This document shows, piece after piece, positions 55,697 to 64,000 of a stretch of DNA of 64,000 nucleotides (its first letter is position 1; each line of letters opens with the position of its first letter). The notes beneath the pieces are model-generated. The model was given only the letters and a program-made list of their open reading frames with translations, ran no database searches and had not been told where the DNA came from. Source of the stretch: Marinactinospora thermotolerans DSM 45154 (GTDB taxonomy: Bacteria; Actinomycetota; Actinomycetes; Streptosporangiales; Streptosporangiaceae); NCBI RefSeq assembly GCF_900167435.1, contig NZ_FUWS01000015.1:41761-105760 (forward strand), in the 5' to 3' direction. Made by a program: the position numbers and the translations under genes.

Positions 55697-56197
55697 GTGC
55701 CGCCCTCCGCGCGTTCCCTCCGCCCCGGTTCCCGCCGGCGACGCCCCTCCCGTGCTTCCGGGGTGGAACGGCCTGTGTACCACGGACGGCCCATAACGGG
55801 ACGTTGCCCCCAACCCCCGCCCCTGGGCGTGGCATCGGACGGGCCATGGCCGGGACAGAGGGCTGGGCGGGACTCCCGGAGCGCGCCCTCGCCCTGCGGG
55901 CCTGTGGGCCGCCTTCGACCACCACCGTCCCGAGCGGCCGGGGAGCGCCGGCGGAACGGACGGCGCGAGCCCCGCGCACCGCCCCTGGCTCCACGCGCAG
56001 CCCCCATCCCCGGCCCACGGACCGTCCCCATGAGGGCGGAGCCGGGGACCACTGGGGAAGGGACGGCGCGGGCCGGCGCGCCGGCCGCACCAACGTGCCC
56101 GCGCGGATTCCGGCTGACGCGGCAGGAAAGACGGGGAAATAGCCTGGCACCGCCGCCGGGGTGATGGCGCCGCGGCCGAGAGTGTAAGGAGACGAGC
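55697..56197. other. Gene-free GC-rich spacer
   Basis: About 500 bases before the methyltransferase. Open frames are Pro/Arg/Gly-rich without SD. A GTAAGGAGACG box near 56,184 belongs to the methyltransferase. Confidence 0.4.
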
Positions 56198-56914
56198 GTG
56201 GCGGCGGAACAGTACGACGAACTCGGCGCGGAGTACGCCGAGCACACGGCGTCGAGCCCGGCCAACGCCTACTACGACCGGCCGGCGATCCTCGCGCTGG
56301 CGGGTGACGTGGCGGGCCGGCGGGTGCTGGACGTCGGCTGCGCGGCCGGCCACCTGTCGGCGCGGCTCGTCGAGCGCGGGGCCGAGGTGACCGGGATCGA
56401 CGTCAGCCCGGTGATGGTGCGGCTGGCCCGCGAACGCTGCGCCCGCGTCGCCGGCGGCCGGGCGGAGTTCCACCGCGCCGACCTGGCCGAACCGCTCGAC
56501 TTCCTCCCCGACGGCTCCTTCGACCTCGTCACCGCCTCGCTGGTGCTGCACTACCTGGAGGACTGGGTACCGCCCCTGCGGGAGCTGCGGCGGGTGCTGC
56601 GACCGGGCGGCGCGCTCGTCATGTCCGTCCACCACCCCGGCGAGGACTGGCGCTGGTTCGACCGGCCCGACTACTTCCGCACCGAGATGGTCACCGACGA
56701 ATGGCCGCTGCCCAGCGGCCCGCGCGAGGTCCGTTTCTACCGACGCCCTCTCAGCAGCGCGTTCAGCGCGCTACGCCGGGCCGGCTTCGACGTCGACCAG
56801 TTGGTCGAGCCCATGCCGTTGCCGGAGTGCGAACAGGCCGACCCCTACTGGTACACCCTGCTGATGACCCGCCCCAGATTCCTCTACTTCCGAGCCGTCA
56901 ACCCTGAGCGCTGA
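56198..56914 (+). CDS. Class I SAM-dependent methyltransferase
   Basis: The protein has 238 residues from GTG 56198, with TAAGGAGA upstream. Motif I is RVLDVGCAAGHLSARLVERG; motif II is VTGIDVSPVMVRLARERC; motif post-II is FDLVTASLVLHYLEDW; then RRVLRPGGALVMSVHHP. This is the UbiE/Methyltransf_11 type acting on small molecules. The N-terminal YDELGAEYAEHTASSPANAY is a typical lid. Substrate is unknown. It is the last GC-rich gene before the AT-richer island. Confidence 0.88.
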   Translation: MAAEQYDELGAEYAEHTASSPANAYYDRPAILALAGDVAGRRVLDVGCAAGHLSARLVERGAEVTGIDVSPVMVRLARERCARVAGGRAEFHRADLAEPLDFLPDGSFDLVTASLVLHYLEDWVPPLRELRRVLRPGGALVMSVHHPGEDWRWFDRPDYFRTEMVTDEWPLPSGPREVRFYRRPLSSAFSALRRAGFDVDQLVEPMPLPECEQADPYWYTLLMTRPRFLYFRAVNPER

Positions 56915-57899
56915 CCCCGACAGGCACAATCGCTGTGTAATTCAGACTGAGACAGCATCAACCAGGCGATAGGGAAAGGATGGACCCGTGCCCGCCTACA
57001 AAGGAACACCAACGGCAAAGCCACGCTAGCTCTCAGCGCACCGCCCTGCACTCGGCCATGGGAGCCTCCTCTTCCTGTACCAGCAAAATCAAACATCATG
57101 CCTCTCACAGGTCGGTAGAGGACAACAAGCAAGACATGAGACCCATTCCAGCGGCCGGTTAGGTGGTTGCACTGCGATCGGAGGCCGAAACAGCGATGAC
57201 CCAATAGGCGGCGGACAGGATATCGCGTCAGCCAACCCACTACATCAGCTTTTTCCAGAGTCTGTGGTCGTTGAGGACGGACCCAACGATGTTCTCATCA
57301 TTTTTGAGCTTTTCATTAGTTGCGCGGGAATGAATGGCTCGACCGTGTGAGCATGACGGCCCCCTTTAAGCCGGACCCGCCATCTGACGGAAGCCGTTTC
57401 ACCGCTGACCTGCCTGAACTGGCCGAGGCCAGGTGTCTGCACGGCCGAGCTTTCCATCCAGCACCCCCTCATACCGGGATCGTGTAGACGCTCGACGTGT
57501 CCACAGAGAGTGCGCAGCACTGGAAACACCTGTGGAAATAGGGTGGAGTGGGGACGATGCACCGCCACCGGTCAGCCCCGAAAATCACCAATGAGCAGGC
57601 CGAGCAGACGTGCGGCTCCCGCGGAAAGCACGTTGTCGCACGGGCACAAGACGGTTCTATGAACCTTGGAGCGCGCAGGCCCGGACAGACGGGATGCGCC
57701 TGTGGCGGTCCTCCGGCGTGGCGGTTTCCTCACCGTCCAGCTGGACTGGGACCTGCAGCGGTCCGAGCGCAAGGCCGGCAAATATGATGAGTCCGAAATC
57801 GCCCGACAAGTGGCGCACGAGTAATCACATATCAAAAATCATATTTTCCAGCGAATCGCTCTCTGCGCTACCCCAGGGACTCCACCCCCACGCCCCTGC
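56915..57899. other. AT-richer gene-poor segment with possible remnants
   Basis: About 985 bases of clearly lower GC. A 44-codon ORF (57353-57487, MTAPFKPDPPSDGSRFTADL and on) has a protein-like composition and stops at TAG with sense-like sequence continuing to 57535. A frame-3 piece at 57,735-57,824 ends VQLDWDLQRSERKAGKYDES and has a sensible C-terminus. Both may be ends of broken genes. Neither has a recognisable family. Confidence 0.3.
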
Positions 57900-58385
57900 G
57901 CCCCCAGCCCTGACCCACCGCCTGAACTGGAAGAAGGCCCCATTGGCCGCCGTGCTGGGCTACGCTGCCGAGCCCAAACGCGGAGCTCAGAACGTGTCTC
58001 GCCCTGCGTCTATGACGCTGGTGCACCGACCCCAGCGCCGAAACGGTTCAGGCCTTCTACACGGGTGAGCGGATGTTGGTCCGAGACGGGCTTGCGCGCA
58101 CACGAACCGAGCCATGCACGCCTGAACGGCTGGCCAGAACCGGCTTCACATCTGGAGCGATTGTCCGCCTACATCCCCGAAATCAACCTCGTGGAGATGT
58201 CGTATTCAACCATCAAGACACCAGATCTGGCCAGCGCGGCCGATGACCACTTGGCCGACGCCACCGAGCACAGCATCGACCCCACGTGCGCAGTCGATCG
58301 ACTCCCATACTTCTTCCTCGTTCATACCGGGCTGAAGTCCACCCTCCTAGCGGGGAGACGGAGTTCTCGACGCCTCTTTGGGTAA
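57900..58385 (+). pseudogene. IS630-type transposase remnant
   Basis: Pieces in three frames together follow the C-terminal half of an IS630-family DDE transposase. Frame 1 at about 57,920-57,980 gives HRLNWKKAPLAAVLGYAAEP. Frame 2 at 58,055-58,090 gives FYTGERMLVRDGL, the region with the second catalytic Asp (usually WDGLP). Frame 3 at about 58,155-58,355 gives LERLSAYIPEINLVEMSYST (LPxYxPELNPVE with the catalytic Glu) and a tail ending FLVHTGLKS. Multiple frame changes make it inactive. No terminal inverted repeats were identified. Confidence 0.7.
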
Positions 58386-58685
58386 GCGCCTTAGCACGTG
58401 TACTGCAAACTGACAGCGCCATCAAGCACTATCCCCTTTCTCTGTCCCTCAGAGAGGTCCCAACCAAGGTGATACACAGCTACACCCAGCCTCCTCAGCA
58501 AGAAACACCTCAGAGATGGACAAAAACTCGAATACGTTACAGACGATCTTTTAGAGCACAAAATCTACCATTAATACACAAAACACTTTCATTTCGCAGA
58601 ACTCAACCCGAGATAGATTGCTTTCGTATACTCTCTCCACAACAACCGAAGCAGCACAGGTCAGCCACAGACACGGTGAAATGAC
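58386..58685. other. AT-richer spacer upstream of the ParB-like gene
   Basis: About 300 bases with no supportable gene. It presumably carries the promoter of the gene at 58686; no clear SD precedes its ATG. Confidence 0.4.
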
Positions 58686-59546
58686 ATGCAAGCCAACATC
58701 GTAAGCGTGACCCCCGAGATAGCCAAAAAGTGGCTTGAACGGAACCAGAACAACCGCCCTCTAAGTCGAACCACGGTCGAACAACTAGTCAAACAAATCA
58801 AACGAGGAGAGTGGCAGCTAACTCATCAAGGGATCGCCTTTGACGAGTCCGGAAGGCTCCTGGACGGCCAGCATCGACTGCATGCCATAATCAAAGCTGG
58901 AGCAACGGTCGAAATGATGGTATTCCAAGGAGCGCCAAGCTCTTCCTTTACCGTCTTGGACACAGGAAGAAAGAGGACCGGAAAAGATGTCCTCTCCCTG
59001 TCCGGCGAAGCTAACACTGCTCATCTCGCCTCAGCACTACGAGGTCTGTATCTCTACCAGACCAATCCCGACTCTGCCTGGTCAGGAAGCCATTCAATAG
59101 TCAGCAACGAACAGCTCGTAGAAATTCTGGAAGCGAACCCCGGCATGCGGGAAGCCCTCCTAAAGGCAGCGGCAATCAATCGAGCGATACGCATGACCAT
59201 AACGGCGGCCACCATTGGTTGGTATGTGACCAGCAAAGCCAGGCCTGATATCGACCAGAGCGCTTGGCTAGAAGGGTTGACAACGGGCGCCGACCTGAAA
59301 GTGGGAGACCCTCGCCTCACTTTGCGCAACACAACACTCTCTCTCGCAGCGGGAAAAATCGTACGAAGGCGCGAAAATTCGCGCGAACACCTCTTTTACT
59401 ACATCAAGTCTTGGAATGCATGGGTCGAAGGAAGGGAACTGAAGATCCTTCGCCGATCCTCCAACGAGAAAATGCCCAAACCCACCACCAAGAAGAGCAC
59501 GCAGACCGTTGACCGGCTCAGCGACCTCTCCCTCATGGACCCTTAA
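58686..59546 (+). CDS. ParB/Srx-fold protein of mobile-element type
   Basis: The protein has 286 residues. The N-terminus has VTPEIAKKWLERNQNNRPLS, TVEQLVKQIKRGEWQLTHQG and the hallmark GRLLDGQHRLHAIIKAGATV (DGQHRL, about residues 57-62), followed by TVLDTGRKRTGKDVLSLSGE. This arrangement is common in actinophages and integrative elements; the ParB/Srx fold in this class may bind nucleotide or DNA. The helical C-terminus is basic (KMPKPTTKKSTQ). GC is far lower than the core genes, and an IS remnant lies just upstream, so it was probably acquired. Function is unknown. Confidence 0.8.
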   Translation: MQANIVSVTPEIAKKWLERNQNNRPLSRTTVEQLVKQIKRGEWQLTHQGIAFDESGRLLDGQHRLHAIIKAGATVEMMVFQGAPSSSFTVLDTGRKRTGKDVLSLSGEANTAHLASALRGLYLYQTNPDSAWSGSHSIVSNEQLVEILEANPGMREALLKAAAINRAIRMTITAATIGWYVTSKARPDIDQSAWLEGLTTGADLKVGDPRLTLRNTTLSLAAGKIVRRRENSREHLFYYIKSWNAWVEGRELKILRRSSNEKMPKPTTKKSTQTVDRLSDLSLMDP

Positions 59547-60017
59547 CGAAAATCTCTCAGCGAGATTAAATTGTCAACTATTCTCCGCCACATCTTTTCA
59601 CGCTAGTAAACCCAAGGCAGGTCTCGATAACCTCTGCCAGATCTCCGTACCGACTGAGAAGGATCATTAGTCCTGCTGGTGCAGGTTCAGCGTTTCCTGA
59701 ACCGCTCCCTCGACACAAGACTCCTATACCTTCCGTGTCACTCCTTGGAGATACTCAAGGTTCGTACTCCAAATACAGATCCCTGCCTCAGGCATGAGCG
59801 CTCTGTTGGCACCACAGATGACGCTGAACACGGCATCTGGCGGATCCCATCCGTGTACCCGGCCTTCTGGCCCTCTTCGCCTCGGTCAGCTTCTCCCCGC
59901 TCCCAGATCCGGCGGAGGAGCTGGGAGCGGGACGGGCCGCGTCTCACCTCGCCGGCTCAGCGGGGGCACCGGGGACGCGGTCCGCCCGAAGAGGCCGTCC
60001 CGTCCGTCCACGGACCC
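59547..60017. other. Gene-free segment at the island edge
   Basis: About 470 bases. A perfect inverted repeat GGTTCAG-6-CTGAACC lies at 59684-59703 and may be a weak terminator. GC rises again after about 59,850. No tRNA or attachment site was recognised. Confidence 0.4.
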
Positions 60018-60704
60018 TCAGGAGGCGGACGTCGTGGGCCGCAGGGCGTCCAGGAGGAGACGCGCGTAGTGGTCGCCCACCTGGGTCGGGGACAGCTCCC
60101 CCTCCGGCCGGTACCAGGTGCTCAGGTGGTGGACGGACCCGAAGTAGAAGTCCACGACGATGTCGGCCGGCACCCGGTCGGTGAAGACACCCTGGTCCTG
60201 CCCCTGCTGGACGAGCGAGCGGAACAGCTCGTGGTAGCGGCGGCGTTCGGCGCGCACCTCGCGCTGCTTGTCGTGGCTGAGCTGGTGCAGCGAGCGGAAG
60301 AAGATGGTGGCGTCGTCGAGGTTGGCGATGGTGGTGACCACGACGTCGGCGGCGGCGGCCCGGACCCGCTCGGCGATGTCGCCCGGTCCCGAGCTGATGC
60401 GCTCCAGCCGGGTCATCTGCATCCGCAGCACGCGGGCGTAGATCTCGGCGAGGAGGTCGTCCTTGGAGTCGAAGTAGTGGTACATCGCCCCCTTGGTCAC
60501 CTCGGCGGCGTTCACGATCTCCTGAACGGAGGTGCGGTCGAATCCCTTCTCGGCGAACAGGCGGGTGGCGACGGCCAGCAGCCTGCCGGGCACCGTCGCC
60601 TCGGGGTCGTCGGCTCCGGTGACGTGCGGCACGCCCTCCACGGAATCGGTGACGTGGTCGGCCTGCGGCGTCCGCCCGGCGGCACCACGTGTTCGAACGG
60701 CCAC
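60018..60704 (-). CDS. TetR-family regulator
   Basis: The protein has 228 residues with an N-terminal extension of about 35. The helix-turn-helix reads LLAVATRLFAEKGFDRTSVQ, then EIVNAAEVTKGAMYHYFDSK (recognition helix ends at YHYF). The C-terminal domain ends VVDFYFGSVHHLSTWYRPEG, a pattern of TetR regulators linked to acyl-CoA dehydrogenase and fatty-acid genes in actinobacteria. No such target is adjacent; the palindrome at 53,469 is one possible site. Confidence 0.9.
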   Translation of the reverse strand: MAVRTRGAAGRTPQADHVTDSVEGVPHVTGADDPEATVPGRLLAVATRLFAEKGFDRTSVQEIVNAAEVTKGAMYHYFDSKDDLLAEIYARVLRMQMTRLERISSGPGDIAERVRAAAADVVVTTIANLDDATIFFRSLHQLSHDKQREVRAERRRYHELFRSLVQQGQDQGVFTDRVPADIVVDFYFGSVHHLSTWYRPEGELSPTQVGDHYARLLLDALRPTTSAS

Positions 60705-60882
60705 GGCTCAGCCTTTCTGCAGCGTCGGGACCCGTGACGGCCCCGTGGGACCCCGGCTCTTGGGGCCGCTTCCACGATAGCCCCGCCCCTTGCGGAGCGT
60801 CCGTACTCCGTCCGGCCTTAACGCGGACTTCACGCGCCCGTCGCGCGAGTCCCGTGCGCGCGGGGCTCGTGTCCGGAAGGGG

Positions 60883-61530
60883 TCAGACCCAGCCCGCGTC
60901 GTGGGCGAGGATGGCCGCCTGCACCCGGTTGGTCATGTCGAGTTTCGCCAGGATGCGGCTGACGTGCGCCTTCACCGTGGCCTCGCGCATGCCCAGGTCC
61001 CGTCCGGCCTCGGCGTTGGACCTGCCCTGGGCGACCGCGACGAGCACCGCGCGTTCGCGTTCGGTGAGGACCTCCAGGCGCCGGGCCGCCTCGACCGCGC
61101 CGGACCTCGGCGGCGTTGCGAAGCGTTCCAGCATCCGCTTGGTGACGCTGGGGGCGAGCATCGCGTTGCCCTCGTGGACGGTGCGCACCGCGCCGATGAG
61201 GTCACGCGGCGGAGTGTCCTTGAGCAGGAACCCCACCGCGCCGGCGCGCAGGGCGCGGTGGACGTACTCGTCGAGGTCGAAGGTGGTGAGCAGGACCACC
61301 CGGGGCGCCGTGGGGAGGGCGGCGAGGTCGGCGGCGGCGGTGAGCCCGTCGACCCCGGGCATCCGGATGTCGAGCAGGACCACGTCGGGGCGCAGGTCGC
61401 GGGCCAGGCGGACCGCGTCGGCGCCGTCGGCGCCCTCGCCGACGACCTCCAGGTCGTCGGCGGAGTCCAGGATCATCCGCAGCCCCGACCGGACCAGTTG
61501 CTCGTCGTCGACCACGACGATCCGGATCAC
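60883..61530 (-). CDS. NarL/LuxR-type response regulator
   Basis: The protein has 215 residues from GTG 61530 (VIRIVVVDDEQLVRSGLRMI). The receiver Asp is in VVLLDIRMPG; switch Thr in LLTTFD; Lys in VGFLLKDTPP. The LuxR helix-turn-helix is LTERERAVLVAVAQGRSNAE, then GMREATVKAHVSRILAKLDM. It starts 26 bases after the kinase stop, forming an HK-RR operon. It probably controls the divergent ABC transporter at 63.1 kb, as is usual for this arrangement. Confidence 0.95.
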   Translation of the reverse strand: MIRIVVVDDEQLVRSGLRMILDSADDLEVVGEGADGADAVRLARDLRPDVVLLDIRMPGVDGLTAAADLAALPTAPRVVLLTTFDLDEYVHRALRAGAVGFLLKDTPPRDLIGAVRTVHEGNAMLAPSVTKRMLERFATPPRSGAVEAARRLEVLTERERAVLVAVAQGRSNAEAGRDLGMREATVKAHVSRILAKLDMTNRVQAAILAHDAGWV

Positions 61531-61556
61531 GTGTCCCCTCCCCCACTCGTCCGGGG

Positions 61557-62771
61557 TCACCGCGGCACGCCGCTCCCCGTCACCGGCACGATAGCGCGGA
61601 CCTGCCACGTCCCGTCGAAACGGGGTCCGGCGGTCAGCGTGCCACCCGCGAGTTCGACGCGTTCGCGCAACCCGGTCAGGCCGTAGCCCCCGGAGGGCGG
61701 CCGTTCGACGCCGGCCTCCGGGGGCGGCTCGTTGGCGACGACGACCTCCAGGTCGGCCTCCCCGTAGTGGACGCGCACCGTCACCGCCCCGCCCCGGGCG
61801 TGTTTGCCCGCGTTGGTCAGCGCCTCCTGGACGACGCGGTAGGCGGTGCGTTCGGCCTGCGCCGACAGGGGCCGCGGCCGGCCGCTGGTGTGGTGTTCCA
61901 CGGTCATCCCGGCGGCCCGCGAGTCCGCGATGAGGCGGGGCAGGTCGGCGAGGACCGGTTGCGGGGCCATGGGGGCGCCGTCGGGCTCGGCGCGCAGCAC
62001 GCCGAGGATCTCGCGTAGCTCGGCCAGCGCCTCGCGGCCGGTGGTGCGGATCAGCCCGGCGGTCTCGGCGGTGCGTTCGTCGGGCGCCGAGACCTCCAGC
62101 CCGCCGGCGTGCAGGACCATCAGGCTCACCCGGTGCGCGACGACGTCGTGCATCTCCCGCGCGATGCGGCTGCGCTCGGCGATGATGGCGCTCTCCGCCA
62201 TGAGGTGCTGTTCGCGTTCGAGGCGTTCGGCGCGCTCGCGCAGGTTGGCGACGAGCTGGCGGCGGGTGCCGAACCACAGCCCCACCAGGAGGGGCAGGAC
62301 CAAGGCCATGATCAGGATCGACACGGTCAGGACACTGGCGTTCCCGTGGTAGGCCCAGACGATCCCCACGGCGAGCACGCCGCTCCAGGCGGAGAGGGAG
62401 CGCCGGTCGGTGGACCAGACCGCGTAGGAGTAGATGGCGATGACGGTCGGCACGACGTTGGAGAACAGGAACAGCGCGGCCGCCGCGATGCCGAGCAACC
62501 ACACCGGGCGGCTGCGGCGGAACAGGATCGCCGCCGACACCAGCAGCGGGAAGACGAGACCGGTCTGGAGGAGGAGGAACACGACCACCGGGGCCGGCAG
62601 GTTCGCGTCCAGGATGTCCAGGAGCAGGGCACCCCCCGCGGGGGAGACCAGGTTCATCACCGCGACGAACGGCAGGAACCAGACCGCGTAGCACCAGTCG
62701 GCGATCCGGTAGCGCCGCTCCCATCCCCATTCCCACAGCTGTACCGCGCTTCCGGCGCATCCCCTGGTCAT
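61557..62771 (-). CDS. DesK-type sensor histidine kinase
   Basis: The protein has 404 residues. Five or so transmembrane helices occupy about residues 22-172 without a large extracytoplasmic sensor, so it likely senses a membrane state. HisKA_3 reads RSRIAREMHDVVAHRVSLMV (phospho-acceptor His near residue 207). The HATPase domain has VVQEALTNAGKHARGG (N box) and GGYGLTGLRERVELAGGTL (G box). It is the first gene of the leftward HK-RR operon and divergent from the ABC transporter genes. Confidence 0.95.
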   Translation of the reverse strand: MTRGCAGSAVQLWEWGWERRYRIADWCYAVWFLPFVAVMNLVSPAGGALLLDILDANLPAPVVVFLLLQTGLVFPLLVSAAILFRRSRPVWLLGIAAAALFLFSNVVPTVIAIYSYAVWSTDRRSLSAWSGVLAVGIVWAYHGNASVLTVSILIMALVLPLLVGLWFGTRRQLVANLRERAERLEREQHLMAESAIIAERSRIAREMHDVVAHRVSLMVLHAGGLEVSAPDERTAETAGLIRTTGREALAELREILGVLRAEPDGAPMAPQPVLADLPRLIADSRAAGMTVEHHTSGRPRPLSAQAERTAYRVVQEALTNAGKHARGGAVTVRVHYGEADLEVVVANEPPPEAGVERPPSGGYGLTGLRERVELAGGTLTAGPRFDGTWQVRAIVPVTGSGVPR

Positions 62772-62827
62772 GGGCCGGATTCTAGGCGGCCGGGAGCAGG
62801 GCCCCGCGCCGCCGTGGAGGGGGGCGC

Positions 62828-62920
62828 CGAAAGTCGGGGCGCGCGTCGGCGCCGGCCGCGGGGGCGGTGCGGGCGGCGTGGGGCGGGGATGGGCCCCATC
62901 GGGGGACCGACGAAAGTCGG
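62828..62920. promoter_or_regulatory. Repeated CGAAAGTCGG elements in the HK/ABC divergent region
   Basis: CGAAAGTCGG occurs at 62828-62837 and again at 62911-62920. The second copy is part of a perfect palindrome CCGAC-GAAA-GTCGG (62907-62920). They lie in the 335-base gap between the kinase and the ABC gene, so they are candidate operators for the response regulator. Confidence 0.45.
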
Positions 62921-63106
62921 TGCCCGAATCTCCGAAAGAAGCCTTCCGGGCGGGCCGGCACGCACCTTCGGCCGTGCCCGGATCGGCTTCGCGGCCGAGG
63001 GGAGGCGCCCCGGCGCGGACCTAGCGTTGAGGACGTCGGGAGCGGCCCGGATCCCATCGGGGCGGGCCGCTCCACATCGTCCGTGATCGTGCTAGGAGCA
63101 GCAGCA

Positions 63107-63871
63107 GTGAGTGAAAGTACGGCCCAGGTCCGTGCCCGCACCGAGGCACCGCCGGTGGTGGTGGCGCGTGGGGTGACCAAGACGTTTCGCACCGGTGGCA
63201 CGCTGGTACGGGCCCTGGACGGGGTGGACCTGGAGTTCGCCCGCGGCGCGTTCACCGCGATCATGGGCCCCTCCGGCTCGGGCAAATCCACCCTGATGCA
63301 CTGCCTGGCCGGACTGGACACCGTCACCTCCGGCCAGATCACCATGGGCCGCACCGACATCACCGCCCTGACCGACCGGCAACTCACCCAACTGCGCCGC
63401 GACCGCATCGGCTTCGTCTTCCAGGCCTTCAACCTGCTGCCCATGCTCACCGCCCGCGACAACATCACCCTGCCCGCCCGCATCGCCAAACGCCGCATAG
63501 ACCACCAACGCCTGGCCCGCATCGTGGAAGTGGTGGGCCTGGCCGACCGACTGGACCACCTGCCCGCCAAACTCTCCGGCGGCCAGCAACAACGCGTGGC
63601 CGTGGCCCGCGCCCTGCTGGGCGCGCCCGAGGTGGTCTACGCCGACGAGCCCACCGGCAACCTCGACTCGCGGTCGGGCGCCCAGGTACTGGCGTTCTTG
63701 CGCGACTCGGTGCGTGAGATGGGCCAGACCGTGGTGATGGTGACCCACGACCCGGTGGCGGCCTCCTACGCCGACCGGGTGGTGTTCCTGCGCGATGGCC
63801 GCCCGGCCGGACAGGTCGACGATCCCACCGCCGAGTCGGTGCTGGACCACCTGCTGGCGTTGGAGGGCTGA
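63107..63871 (+). CDS. ABC transporter ATP-binding protein (MacB/LolD type)
   Basis: The protein has 254 residues from GTG 63107, nine bases or so after AGGAG; the long upstream frame is promoter DNA. Walker A is [15 protein letters not shown]; the Q-loop follows in [13 protein letters not shown]; the signature [15 protein letters not shown]; Walker [14 protein letters not shown]-loop VVMVTHDP. This is the family that powers FtsX-like permeases exporting peptides or antibiotics. The permease starts three bases after its stop codon. Confidence 0.95.
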   Translation: MSESTAQVRARTEAPPVVVARGVTKTFRTGGTLVRALDGVDLEFARGAFTAIMGPSGSGKSTLMHCLAGLDTVTSGQITMGRTDITALTDRQLTQLRRDRIGFVFQAFNLLPMLTARDNITLPARIAKRRIDHQRLARIVEVVGLADRLDHLPAKLSGGQQQRVAVARALLGAPEVVYADEPTGNLDSRSGAQVLAFLRDSVREMGQTVVMVTHDPVAASYADRVVFLRDGRPAGQVDDPTAESVLDHLLALEG

Positions 63872-63874
63872 ACC

Positions 63875-64000
63875 GTGCTACGCACCACCCTGGCCGGCCT
63901 GCGCCTGCACAAGGGCCGCCTGTTCACCACCGCCCTGGCCATCGTGCTGGGCGTCATGTTCGTCACCGGCACCCTCGTCTTCACCGACACCCTCCGCCAC
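63875..64000 (+). CDS. ABC transporter permease, FtsX-like, N-terminal part (cut by window end)
   Basis: GTG 63875 opens a frame that runs to the window edge (42 codons). It reads VLRTTLAGLRLHKGRLFTTA, then LAIVLGVMFVTGTLVFTDT. This is the cytoplasmic start, first transmembrane helix and beginning of the extracytoplasmic loop typical of MacB/FtsX-like permeases. It is only three bases from the ATPase gene, so the two form an operon. Confidence 0.85.
   Translation, partial: MLRTTLAGLRLHKGRLFTTALAIVLGVMFVTGTLVFTDTLRH

Noticed and set aside
55804..56142. 112-codon plus-strand ORF before the methyltransferase
   Set aside because: Pro/Arg/Gly-rich, no SD, no hydrophobic or domain pattern.

Overview
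The window is high-GC DNA (roughly 70% or more by eye over most of its length) from an actinobacterium. This rests on gene content: a proteasomal ATPase of the Mpa/ARC type ending in QYL, the mycothiol ligase MshC, polyphosphate glucokinase, a PAC2 protein, DUF3090 and SCO1664-family proteins, and a FabG-FabI (InhA-type) pair. The mix would suit Nocardiopsaceae or a related Streptosporangiales lineage, but that placement is inference. No rRNA, tRNA or CRISPR array was recognised.

Region 1 (1-6,500) is an accessory, decaying stretch. It holds the end of a TetR regulator, a frameshifted HNH endonuclease, four small exported or regulatory genes (one frameshifted), a relic of an actinophage head module (portal plus VG15-like minor capsid protein, with several frameshifts and a stop), an intact NUDIX hydrolase, a fragment of an anti-sigma-type ATP-binding protein and a frameshifted TrmO-like gene. 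It lies downstream of arc, where dop-pup-prcBA usually sit.

Region 2 (6,500-17,460) is mostly chromosomal core: arc and trmI leftward, ppgK rightward, an XRE regulator with a SLOG-type nucleotide-binding partner, an S2P-family membrane protease with CBS-like tail divergent from a RecB-type Fe-S nuclease, an orphan NarL-type response regulator and the ThrE exporter.

Region 3 (17,460-26,660) is a leftward dipeptide/oligopeptide ABC system: DppC, DppA, DppB and a DppD-DppF fusion, plus a second, paralogous binding protein that has no permease of its own.

Region 4 (26,660-47,720) is the metH/mshC neighbourhood: metH with a coupled HAD hydrolase, divergent PAC2, a translationally coupled HSP90-like ATPase/TPR pair, mshC, a TANGO2-like protein, a CtpE-like P-type ATPase, SCO1664-family protein, DUF3090, a histidine phosphatase, UppP with an unusual DPxTG repeat tail, and an aldo/keto reductase. 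Many genes here have a TANNNT box 6-8 nt before the start codon, indicating leaderless mRNAs.

Region 5 (47,720-56,915) carries a RecD2-like protein that has lost its Walker A lysine, an SDR, fabI and fabG (type II fatty acid synthesis), an aminoglycoside-phosphotransferase-fold protein, an MHS-family MFS transporter, an SdpI-like protein and a methyltransferase.

Region 6 (56,915-60,017) is an AT-richer island with a degraded IS630-type transposase and an intact ParB/Srx-fold protein typical of mobile elements. The window ends (60,018-64,000) with a TetR regulator, a DesK/NarL-type two-component system and a divergent MacB/LolD-type ABC transporter whose permease runs off the edge.
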